A model generated the notes under the pieces. That model had not been told where the DNA came from. It saw only the letters and a program-made list of their open reading frames with translations, and made no database searches. The position numbers and the translations under genes are program-made. From NCBI GenBank assembly GCA_040768845.1, contig JAXGME010000002.1:124001-188000 (forward strand): a stretch of DNA of 64,000 bases, written 5' to 3'. Numbering within the stretch: the stretch's first letter is position 1; each line of letters begins with the position of its first letter. The stretch is from JAEZHK01 sp040768845 (GTDB taxonomy: Bacteria > Bacillota > Clostridia > Christensenellales > Aristaeellaceae). This document shows positions 16,627 through 23,185 of the stretch, piece by piece.

Positions 16627-16712
16627 CCCTCCTTCGGGTCCGCGCCCCGGGCGTTGTCCTTTCGATGGGCCTGCGCGGCTCTCCGGGCCGCCCTAAGGTC
16701 TGAGCGCGTCAT
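16617..16712 (-). CDS. 31-codon small ORF upstream of the phosphoesterase gene
   Basis: Encodes a highly basic, Arg/Ala-rich 31-residue peptide beginning MTRSDLRAARRAAQ. GGAGGTGA, 4 nt before the ATG at 16712, is one of the strongest ribosome binding sites in the window, and a near-consensus sigma-A promoter lies just upstream. Its stop overlaps the start of the phosphoesterase gene, so translation is probably coupled. It could be a leader that drives expression of the enzyme rather than a functional protein. Confidence 0.55.
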   Translation of the reverse strand: MTRSDLRAARRAAQAHRKDNARGADPKEGCP

Positions 16713-16730
16713 GGCGTCACCTCCGCTCAA

Positions 16731-16759
16731 AGTATAGGTTCCCCCGGGCGGGGTGTCAA
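16731..16759 (-). promoter_or_regulatory. Sigma-A promoter for the small ORF and phosphoesterase
   Basis: TTGACA at 16759-16754 and TATACT at 16736-16731, spacer 17 bp. The predicted start of transcription falls close to the ribosome binding site of the 31-codon ORF, leaving a very short 5' leader. Confidence 0.88.
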
Positions 16760-16796
16760 GTTTTAACCGTTTTTTCGCCGCAGGCCGCGCGCCGCA

Positions 16797-16805
16797 TGCT
16801 ATAAT
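16797..16805 (+). promoter_or_regulatory. Extended -10 promoter of azlCD
   Basis: TGCTATAAT 32 bp upstream of the azlC start. No clear -35. Divergent from the phosphoesterase promoter. Confidence 0.65.
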
Positions 16806-16836
16806 GCATAAAAATGCGCCGATGGAGGTGAAAAAT

Positions 16837-17547
16837 ATGCGCCGCAAGCTCTGGACCAGGGCGCTTATCGACACGCTGCCGGTGCTCTTTGGCTACGTTC
16901 CCCTGGGCATGGCCTTCGGCTTTATGATGTCCGCGGCGGGGTACGCGCCCGGCGTTTCGCTTTCAATGAGCGCGTTTGTCTACGCCGGGTCGGCGCAGTA
17001 TCTGGCCGTGACCCTCTTCACCCGGGACGCGCCCCTTCTGACGATGTTCGCGCTGGTGTTCTTTCTCAACATCCGGCAGATGGTCTACGGCCTGTCGCTG
17101 CTGGACCTTTTCCGGGACGCGGGCCCCTGGCGGCCCTACCTGATCTTCGCGCTGACGGACGAAGTCTACGCGTTGCTGGTGGGCGCGAAGCTCCCGTCGG
17201 GCGAGGCGAGGCGGCCGTATCTGGCGCTGGTGACGGTCCTCAGCCAATTCTACTGGGTGGCCGGCACGGCGCTGGGCGCGCTGGCGGGCGCGTTCATCCA
17301 CATCAACACCAAGGGTCTGGATTTCATGCTCACGGCGCTCTTTCTGGTGCTGACCCTGGACCTTGCGCGCAAGGTCCGCACCTGGGAACCCTTCGCGCTG
17401 GGCGCGCTGGCGGGCGCGGCGGGGCTGGCGCTGGGCGGGCAGAACCTGATGATGCCGGTGGCGCTTCTCATCATTTTGGCGGCGCTGGGCCTCTTCCGCG
17501 GCTTTTTTGAGGCCCGGATGAACCGGAGCGGGGCGGTGCGGCCATGA
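16837..17547 (+). CDS. azlC: AzlC-family branched-chain amino acid exporter, large subunit
   Basis: A 236-residue membrane protein with about six segments; PVLFGYVPLGMAFG near the N terminus and YAGSAQYLAV are typical AzlC signatures. With AzlD it exports branched-chain amino acids or analogues. Start at 16837 is chosen for GGAGGTG 7 nt upstream. The stop overlaps the azlD start (ATGA). Confidence 0.93.
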   Translation: MRRKLWTRALIDTLPVLFGYVPLGMAFGFMMSAAGYAPGVSLSMSAFVYAGSAQYLAVTLFTRDAPLLTMFALVFFLNIRQMVYGLSLLDLFRDAGPWRPYLIFALTDEVYALLVGAKLPSGEARRPYLALVTVLSQFYWVAGTALGALAGAFIHINTKGLDFMLTALFLVLTLDLARKVRTWEPFALGALAGAAGLALGGQNLMMPVALLIILAALGLFRGFFEARMNRSGAVRP

Positions 17548-17876
17548 CCCACGGGCCGAAACTCATCCTCGCCATCGCGCTGATGGCCGCCGCCACGGCG
17601 CTGACGCGGTTTCTCCCCTTCTGGGTGTTTGGGCGCGGCCGCAAGCCGCCCGCCGCCATCGAATACCTGGGCCGCGCGCTGCCGCCGGCCATGCTGTCGC
17701 TTCTCGTGGTCTACTGCTTGAAGGGGATGGACTTCACGGCTCCGCCCTTTGGGCTTTGCGAAGTCGTGGCCTGCGCCGTGGTGACGGCGCTGCACCTGTG
17801 GCGCAAAAACGCGCTCCTTTCGATCTTCGGCGGCACGGCGGTGTACATGATTCTGGTTCAGGTGGTCTTTCCGTAA
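17544..17876 (+). CDS. azlD: AzlD-family exporter, small subunit
   Basis: A 110-residue protein with about four membrane segments and the AzlD motif TALTRFLPFW at 18-27. It is the obligate partner of AzlC. Coupled to azlC by a 4-nt overlap and followed by a strong hairpin. Confidence 0.92.
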   Translation: MTHGPKLILAIALMAAATALTRFLPFWVFGRGRKPPAAIEYLGRALPPAMLSLLVVYCLKGMDFTAPPFGLCEVVACAVVTALHLWRKNALLSIFGGTAVYMILVQVVFP

Positions 17877-17884
17877 TCCCCCCA

Positions 17885-17920
17885 AAAAGCGGGCGGCGGG
17901 GCCTTCGCCCCGCCGCCCGC
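17885..17920. terminator. Shared terminator of azlD and the Na+-pump gamma gene
   Basis: A 14-bp GC-rich perfect stem at 17889-17902/17907-17920 with a CTTC loop. In the minus direction it is followed by CTTTTTGG, so it best fits the gamma-subunit gene; it also lies 12 bp after azlD. Confidence 0.8.
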
Positions 17921-17927
17921 GCAGCCG

Positions 17928-18047
17928 TCAGAATCTTTTCAGCAGCCTGACCAGGAAGTATACCAGCACCAGCACCAGAAACGTGCACCCCAGACCGAGC
18001 AGCGCGACAATCAGCCCGCCCTCGTACATGCTCATATTGGCAAACAC
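17928..18047 (-). CDS. OadG-like Na+-pumping decarboxylase gamma subunit, very short
   Basis: Only 39 residues: an N-terminal SMYEGGLIVALLGLG segment, a single membrane helix and a basic end VRLLKRF. This matches the membrane part of OadG/MmdD-type gamma subunits, which hold the decarboxylase complex together. The GTG start has AAGGGGGG 7 nt upstream; ATGs at 18053 and 18035 are alternatives. It directly follows the beta-subunit gene. The usual hydrophilic C-terminal tail with Zn-binding residues is missing. Confidence 0.75.
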   Translation of the reverse strand: MFANMSMYEGGLIVALLGLGCTFLVLVLVYFLVRLLKRF

Positions 18048-18060
18048 CCGCATTCCCCCC

Positions 18061-19266
18061 TTATCCGGCAATCATCATGGTGACCAGCGTAATCAAGATG
18101 GAGCCGGCGACGATCGAACCGATCTGGCCGGACACGTTGGCGCTGATCGCCTGCATGAGCACAAAGTTGTACGGATCGTCTTCCTTGGCCATCTTCTGGA
18201 TGACGCGAGCACTCATCGGGAAGGCCGAAATGCCCGCGGCGCCAATCATCGGGTTGATCTTTTCCTTGCGGAAGAGGTTCAGGAATTTGGCGAACAGCAC
18301 GCCGCCGGCGGTGTCGAACACAAAGGCCAGAAGCCCCAGCGCCAGGATCAGCAGCGTGTCAAAGCGCAGGAAGCGGTCGGCCACCATGGTGGAGCCGATG
18401 GTCAGGCCCAGCAGAATCGTGACCAGATTGGCCAGCTCCTTCTGCGCCGTCTCGCTCAGCCGCTCCAGCACGCCGCACTCGCGGATCAGGTTGCCGAACA
18501 TCAAAGAGCCCACCAGCGGCACGCTCATCGGCACGATGATGCCCGCCACCGCCGTCACCACGATGGGCAGCAGGATCAGCGTGGTCTTGGACACGCGGTT
18601 CTCGCCCGAGGGGTAGACCATGCGGATCTGACGCTCGGCCTTGGTGGTCAGCGCGCGGATGACCGGCGGCTGGATGATCGGCACCAGCGACATGTAGCTG
18701 TAGGCCGCCACCGAAATGGGCGCGATGAACTTTTCCAGCTTGAAGTAATTGGCTACGTACAGCGTCGTCGGCCCGTCCGCCGCGCCGATGATGCCGATGG
18801 CCGCGGAGATCTTGGCGATCATGTGCGGATCGGTTTCCCCGAAGATCGGACCCACCAGAAACAGCGCCAGCAGAAACGTGCCGAAGATGCCGAACTGCGC
18901 CGCCGCGCCGAAGAAGATCATCGACGGGTCCTTGATCAGCGGCGAGAAGTCGATCATCGCGCCGATGGCGATGAAGATCAGGATCGGGAACAGCTCGTTG
19001 GCAATACCCGCGTCAAACAGCACCTTCAGAAAGCCGGGCTCCGCCTCCGTGCCCAGCACGGCAGAAGACATCGCACCGAGAATCGGCGGCAGGTTGGCCA
19101 TGATCGCGCCAAAACCGATGGGCAAAAGCAGCGCGGGCTCGTAGTCCTTCTTGATGGCCAGATAAATCAGGATGCCCGCAATTGCGAACATGATGAGCAT
19201 CTTGACTCCACCCAGCGAAAACAGGTACAAAACACCGTTGAACAGGCTTGCCAGCAGGGTTTGCAT
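18061..19266 (-). CDS. Na+-translocating decarboxylase beta subunit
   Basis: A 401-residue membrane protein of the OadB/GcdB/MmdB family, with about ten segments. It couples decarboxylation of biotin-bound carboxyl groups to sodium export. Visible family features include GAIMANLPP, PMIGAAGISAFPMSARV and DGPTTLYVANY with the conserved Asp. Start ATG with GGAGGG 9 nt upstream. The alpha (carboxyltransferase) and biotin-carrier genes are absent from the window, so the substrate cannot be assigned. Confidence 0.92.
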   Translation of the reverse strand: MQTLLASLFNGVLYLFSLGGVKMLIMFAIAGILIYLAIKKDYEPALLLPIGFGAIMANLPPILGAMSSAVLGTEAEPGFLKVLFDAGIANELFPILIFIAIGAMIDFSPLIKDPSMIFFGAAAQFGIFGTFLLALFLVGPIFGETDPHMIAKISAAIGIIGAADGPTTLYVANYFKLEKFIAPISVAAYSYMSLVPIIQPPVIRALTTKAERQIRMVYPSGENRVSKTTLILLPIVVTAVAGIIVPMSVPLVGSLMFGNLIRECGVLERLSETAQKELANLVTILLGLTIGSTMVADRFLRFDTLLILALGLLAFVFDTAGGVLFAKFLNLFRKEKINPMIGAAGISAFPMSARVIQKMAKEDDPYNFVLMQAISANVSGQIGSIVAGSILITLVTMMIAG

Positions 19267-19310
19267 CCCACGATCCCTCCATAATAAAGAGATTGGTCAT
19301 CATCCCATAT

Positions 19311-19319
19311 ATCATAGCA
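19311..19319 (-). promoter_or_regulatory. Extended -10 promoter of the Na+-pump genes
   Basis: TGCTATGAT on the minus strand, about 45 bp before the beta-subunit start. No good -35. Confidence 0.5.
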
Positions 19320-19432
19320 CAGAATAAAGCCCCCTCCACCCAAAAAACGTGTTAAATATCATCACTGCGCGCGCTGAGGCGCGGCCTCGACGCATTATTA
19401 CACCGCGGGCCGCTTTTCAAGCGCTTCACATA

Positions 19433-19461
19433 TTGACGAAACGCCGCATTCAAGGTATAAT
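19433..19461 (+). promoter_or_regulatory. Sigma-A promoter of a probable small RNA
   Basis: TTGACG at 19433-19438 and TATAAT at 19456-19461 with a 17-bp spacer. There is no open reading frame with a ribosome binding site downstream before a terminator about 80 bp further on. Confidence 0.85.
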
Positions 19462-19467
19462 ACCTCC

Positions 19468-19548
19468 GGTGTCTGAAATGGCGCGCGGCGCCGCCGCAAA
19501 TGCGGAAATAAAGAGGTTACACGGTTTTGGGCCGCGTAACCTTTTTTG
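19468..19548 (+). ncRNA. Putative 80-nt small RNA
   Basis: Bounded by a near-consensus promoter and a rho-independent terminator. Internal pairing is strong: GGCGCC-centred arms, a CCGC-AAAT-GCGG hairpin, an A-rich single-stranded stretch (GGAAATAAAG), and the terminal GGTTAC/GTAACC stem. I could not match it to 6S, SRP, tmRNA or a known riboswitch by eye. It lies between the Na+-pump and hydrogenase operons, both reading away from it or starting later, so it could act in trans. Confidence 0.6.
19515..19547 (+). terminator. Terminator of the putative small RNA
   Basis: Arms GGTTAC (19515-19520) and GTAACC (19536-19541) with an inner CGG/CCG pairing, followed by TTTTTTG. Confidence 0.75.
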
Positions 19549-19812
19549 TGTCCTTTAAAAACCCCCGGATTTGCTGGATTTTTGGCGCGGCCGCCAGGCG
19601 GGGTGCCTCGGGAAAAAGCGTCATGTAACCAGAATATTCGCTTTTTTTCGCCAAAATGGTTACACTGGTTTCGACGTGCGCGAGCCCGTCGGGCATCGGG
19701 CGCCGCGAAACGCACATTTAACATTTCTTCCTCATCCGGCCTTTCGGACGCAATTGTCGTTAATTTTTCTTATTCTTTTAAGTATAATTTTACTCATTCG
19801 GCCTCTGGACGA
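19549..19812. other. Gene-free stretch between small RNA and hydrogenase operon
   Basis: No convincing coding region on either strand. It contains a second GTAACC (19625-19630) / GGTTAC (19658-19663) inverted pair like that in the small-RNA terminator, an AT-rich part (19730-19800) unlike the surrounding GC-rich DNA, and an isolated TATAAT at 19783-19788 that may be a secondary promoter for the hydrogenase genes. Confidence 0.6.
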
Positions 19813-19842
19813 TTGCGCAGCCGTGCTGATTTGTGATACAAT
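19813..19842 (+). promoter_or_regulatory. Likely sigma-A promoter of the hydrogenase operon
   Basis: TTGCGC at 19813-19818 and TACAAT at 19837-19842, spacer 18 bp, about 70 bp upstream of the first gene, whose ribosome binding site is GGGAGG. Confidence 0.65.
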
Positions 19843-19911
19843 GCGCCTTGGTGGATTGTCAAGGCCATGCGGACGATGGCCTCGATTTATAGCAAGGGAG
19901 GTTCTTGATCC

Positions 19912-20391
19912 ATGTCGCTTCTCGAGAACAAGGAGAAACTGACCCAGCTTGACGAAGTCATTTCGCAAAACAAGGGTCAGCGGGGCGCTGTGATGCGGAC
20001 GCTTCAGAGTGCTCAGGATCTGTACGGCTACGTGCCCAAAGAGGTCCAGATCCACATAGCCGACGGGCTGGGCGTGACGCTCAGCGAGGTCTATGGCGTG
20101 GCCACCTTTTATTCGCAGTTCGCGCTGGAACCGCGGGGCCGCTTCGTGGTGGGCGTATGCCTGGGCACCGCCTGTTACGTCAAGGGCGCAAAGGCGATCA
20201 TGGACAAACTGATCTCCCTTTTGGACGTTCAGGTGGGCAAAACCACCGGGGACGGCCGCTTTACGCTGAAGGACACCCGCTGCCTGGGCGCCTGCGGCCT
20301 GGCACCGGTCATCATGATCAACGACGACGTGTACGGGCGCCTGGTGCCGGATGACCTTCCGGCCATTGTCGAAAAATACCGGGCGATGTAA
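19912..20391 (+). CDS. hydC: HydC/NuoE-like [2Fe-2S] subunit of NAD-dependent [FeFe] hydrogenase
   Basis: A 159-residue thioredoxin-like ferredoxin. The four cluster ligands are C83, C88, C124 and C128 (CxxxxC and CxxxC spacing), as in NuoE and HydC. It transfers electrons within the trimeric hydrogenase encoded downstream. First gene of a five-gene operon; the next gene begins 1 nt after its stop codon. Confidence 0.93.
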   Translation: MSLLENKEKLTQLDEVISQNKGQRGAVMRTLQSAQDLYGYVPKEVQIHIADGLGVTLSEVYGVATFYSQFALEPRGRFVVGVCLGTACYVKGAKAIMDKLISLLDVQVGKTTGDGRFTLKDTRCLGACGLAPVIMINDDVYGRLVPDDLPAIVEKYRAM

Positions 20392-20392
20392 T

Positions 20393-20938
20393 ATGTTTGA
20401 ACTGGCGCTGCACATCCTCGATCTGGTGCAAAACTCAGTGGCGGCCGGCGCCAGGCTGGTGCGCGTCTGCGTATGGCTGGACAGGGCTTCCGACACCCTG
20501 ACGATCATCATCTCCGATGACGGCTGCGGGATGGACGAGGCGCTGCGAAACCGGGTTGAGAGCCCCTTCGCCACCACGCGCACCACGCGGAAGGTGGGCC
20601 TGGGCATTCCGATGTTCAAGCAGTGCGCGCTGACGTGCGGCGGCACGTTCCGCCTGGAGAGCGAGGCGGGCGCCGGCACGACGCTGACCGCAACTTTCCA
20701 GGCCTCCCATGTGGACCTGCCACCGCTCGGGGACCTGAAGGGGACGATGCTCTCCCTCGTGGCCGGAAGCCCGGAAACGCCGGACTTCGTGCTCGACTAC
20801 CGGATCGACGACCGCTCGTTTGTCTTTGACACCCGCCCCATCCGGGAAGCGCTGGGCGGCCTGCCGCTCTCCGGCGGCGAGATCCTGGCCTGGCTGGACG
20901 CCTTCCTTTCGGAGGGCATCGCCGGGGTGGAAGACTGA
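20393..20938 (+). CDS. HATPase-domain protein in hydrogenase operon
   Basis: A 181-residue protein made almost only of a GHKL ATP-binding domain: N-box around LDLVQNSVAAGA, G1 box SDDGCGMD, G2 box GLGIPMFK and a final GAGTTLTA. There is no dimerisation/His-phosphoacceptor domain, so it is not a classical sensor kinase; it resembles anti-sigma-type ATPases. Comparable genes occur in hyd clusters of Acetobacterium and other Clostridia (hydE position) with unknown function. It starts 1 nt after the hydC stop, so expression follows the hydrogenase. Confidence 0.85.
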   Translation: MFELALHILDLVQNSVAAGARLVRVCVWLDRASDTLTIIISDDGCGMDEALRNRVESPFATTRTTRKVGLGIPMFKQCALTCGGTFRLESEAGAGTTLTATFQASHVDLPPLGDLKGTMLSLVAGSPETPDFVLDYRIDDRSFVFDTRPIREALGGLPLSGGEILAWLDAFLSEGIAGVED

Positions 20939-20983
20939 AGACCGCGACGATTCATTCATCAACACTTTTTGGAGGTGCCAAAC

Positions 20984-21349
20984 ATGAAATCCTTAGCCGA
21001 ACTGGAGGCCATCCGCCAGAAGACCCTAGACCAGGTCAACCTCAGGCGCGAACACCAGGGCACCCGCGTGGTGGTGGGCATGGCGACCTGCGGCATCGCC
21101 GCCGGCGCGCGCCCGGTAATGCTGGCCTTCCTGGACGAGGTCGGCAAGCGCAACCTGCTGGACGTCACCGTGGCGCAGACCGGCTGCATCGGCATGTGCC
21201 GCCTGGAGCCCATGGTGGAAATTACGCTGCCCGGGCAGGACAAGGTCACCTACGTCAAGGTCAAACCCGAGATGGTGCCGCGCATCGTGGCGGAGCACAT
21301 CGTCAACGGCAAGCCCGTGGACGAGTATACCATCGGCGCGGCCGAATAG
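20984..21349 (+). CDS. HydD-like [2Fe-2S] ferredoxin
   Basis: A 121-residue thioredoxin-like [2Fe-2S] protein, with Cys ligands in MATCGIAAGA and TGCIGMCRLEP. It resembles the N-terminal domain of HydB/NuoF and the small HydD protein of acetogen bifurcating hydrogenases. Start at 20984 is set by GGAGGTG 8 nt upstream. It probably belongs to, or transiently serves, the hydrogenase complex. Confidence 0.88.
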   Translation: MKSLAELEAIRQKTLDQVNLRREHQGTRVVVGMATCGIAAGARPVMLAFLDEVGKRNLLDVTVAQTGCIGMCRLEPMVEITLPGQDKVTYVKVKPEMVPRIVAEHIVNGKPVDEYTIGAAE

Positions 21350-21376
21350 GCCCCAGCGATTGAGGAGGAATCACCT

Positions 21377-23173
21377 ATGGATCTTTACCGTTCCCACGTT
21401 CTGATCTGCGGGGGCACCGGCTGCACGTCGTCGGGTTCCGCGCTGCTCCATGAGCGTTTTGAAAAACTGCTGGAAGAAGACAACCTGACCCACGAGGTCA
21501 AGCTGGTGCGCACCGGCTGCTTCGGCCTGTGCGAGGCCGGCCCGGTGGTCATCGTCTACCCCGAGGGCGCGTTTTACAGCCACATCAAGCTGGAGGACGT
21601 GGACGAAATCGTGGCCGAGCACCTGGTGAAGGGCCGCATCGTCACCCGCCTTCTGTATAAAGAGTCCGTGGAGCCCACCGGCGGCGTCAAGGCGCTGGAC
21701 GATGTGGAATTCTACAGAAAGCAAAAGCGCGTCGCCCTGCGCAACTGCGGCGTGATCGACCCGGAAAACATCGACGAATACATCGCCTTTGACGGCTACA
21801 AGGCGCTGGGCAAGGTCCTCAAGGAAATGACCCCGGCCGACGTGATTGACATCATGAACCGCTCGGGCCTTCGCGGCCGCGGCGGCGCGGGTTTCCCCAC
21901 CGGCCGCAAGTGGTCCTTTGCCGCGGCCCAGCCCGCCGGCAAAAAGTACGTGTGCTGCAACGCCGACGAGGGCGACCCGGGCGCGTTCATGGACCGCTCC
22001 GTCCTCGAGGGTGACCCGCACGCGGTGCTGGAGGCCATGGCCATCGCGGGCTACGCCATCGGCTCCGATCAGGGCTACATCTACGTTCGCGCGGAGTACC
22101 CCATCGCCGTAAAGCGGCTCAAAATCGCCATTGAGCAGGCGAGAAACTACGGCCTTCTGGGCAACAATATCTTTGGCACGGATTTCAACTTCAACATCGA
22201 CATCCGCCTGGGCGCCGGCGCCTTCGTCTGCGGCGAGGAGACCGCGCTGATGGCCTCCATCGAGGGCGAGCGCGGCGAGCCCCGCCCCCGCCCGCCGTTC
22301 CCTGCGGTGAAGGGCCTCTTCGGCCGGCCCACCATCCTCAACAACGTCGAAACCTACGCCAACGTGTGCCAGATCATCCTCAACGGGCCGGAATGGTTCG
22401 CGTCGATGGGCACCGAGCGCTCCAAGGGCACCAAGGTCTTTGCGCTGGGCGGCAAGATCAACAACACCGGCCTCGTCGAGGTACCCATGGGCACCAAGCT
22501 GCGCGAGATCATCTACGAAATCGGCGGCGGCATCCCCCACGGCAAGGCGTTCAAAGCCGTGCAGACCGGCGGCCCCTCCGGCGGCTGCATTCCGACGGCG
22601 CTTCTGGACACCGAGATCGACTATGACAACCTGATCGCCGTGGGCTCCATGATGGGCTCGGGCGGCATGATCGTCATGGACGAGGACAACTGCATGGTGG
22701 ACATCGCGCGCTTTTTCCTGGACTTCACCGTGGACGAGAGCTGCGGCAAGTGCACCCCCTGCCGCGTCGGCACCCGCCGGATGCTGGAGATCCTGAACCG
22801 CATCTGCGAGGGCAAGGGCGAGGAGGGCGACATCGAGAAGCTGGAGGCGCTGGCCGTTTCCATCAAAAATACCGCGCTTTGCGGCCTGGGGCAGACCGCG
22901 CCCAACCCGGTGCTCTCCACCATTCGCCACTTCCGGGGCGAGTACGAGGCGCACATCTACGAAAAGCGCTGCCCCGCCCACGTGTGCCAGAAGCTTCTGA
23001 GCTACGAGATCGACCCGGCCAAGTGCGTCGGCTGCACCATGTGCGCCCGCGTCTGCCCGGCAAACGCGATCTCCGGCAAGGTCAAGGAAAAGCACGTGAT
23101 CTCCCAGAATCTGTGCATCAAGTGCGGCGCCTGCATGGAAAAGTGCAAGTTTGGCGCGATCTCGAAGAAGTAA
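21377..23173 (+). CDS. hydB: HydB/NuoF-like NADH-binding subunit of [FeFe] hydrogenase
   Basis: A 598-residue flavoprotein. N-terminal [2Fe-2S] domain (C11, C16, C48, C52); NADH/FMN domain with GRGGAGFPTGRKW near 168-180 and CNADEGDPGAFMD; SLBB region; 4Fe-4S site CGKCTPCR; and a C-terminal two-cluster ferredoxin (CVGCTMCARVC, CIKCGACMEKC). Together with HydA and HydC this type oxidises or reduces NAD(H) and ferredoxin together by flavin-based electron bifurcation. Domain set and length are normal for HydB. Confidence 0.95.
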   Translation: MDLYRSHVLICGGTGCTSSGSALLHERFEKLLEEDNLTHEVKLVRTGCFGLCEAGPVVIVYPEGAFYSHIKLEDVDEIVAEHLVKGRIVTRLLYKESVEPTGGVKALDDVEFYRKQKRVALRNCGVIDPENIDEYIAFDGYKALGKVLKEMTPADVIDIMNRSGLRGRGGAGFPTGRKWSFAAAQPAGKKYVCCNADEGDPGAFMDRSVLEGDPHAVLEAMAIAGYAIGSDQGYIYVRAEYPIAVKRLKIAIEQARNYGLLGNNIFGTDFNFNIDIRLGAGAFVCGEETALMASIEGERGEPRPRPPFPAVKGLFGRPTILNNVETYANVCQIILNGPEWFASMGTERSKGTKVFALGGKINNTGLVEVPMGTKLREIIYEIGGGIPHGKAFKAVQTGGPSGGCIPTALLDTEIDYDNLIAVGSMMGSGGMIVMDEDNCMVDIARFFLDFTVDESCGKCTPCRVGTRRMLEILNRICEGKGEEGDIEKLEALAVSIKNTALCGLGQTAPNPVLSTIRHFRGEYEAHIYEKRCPAHVCQKLLSYEIDPAKCVGCTMCARVCPANAISGKVKEKHVISQNLCIKCGACMEKCKFGAISKK

Positions 23174-23185
23174 GGAGGAGCCGCC

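Noticed and set aside
19398..19836. Short open frames on both strands in the 19.3-19.9 kb gap
   Set aside because: No ribosome binding sites, odd composition, and they run through the promoter and terminator of the putative small RNA.
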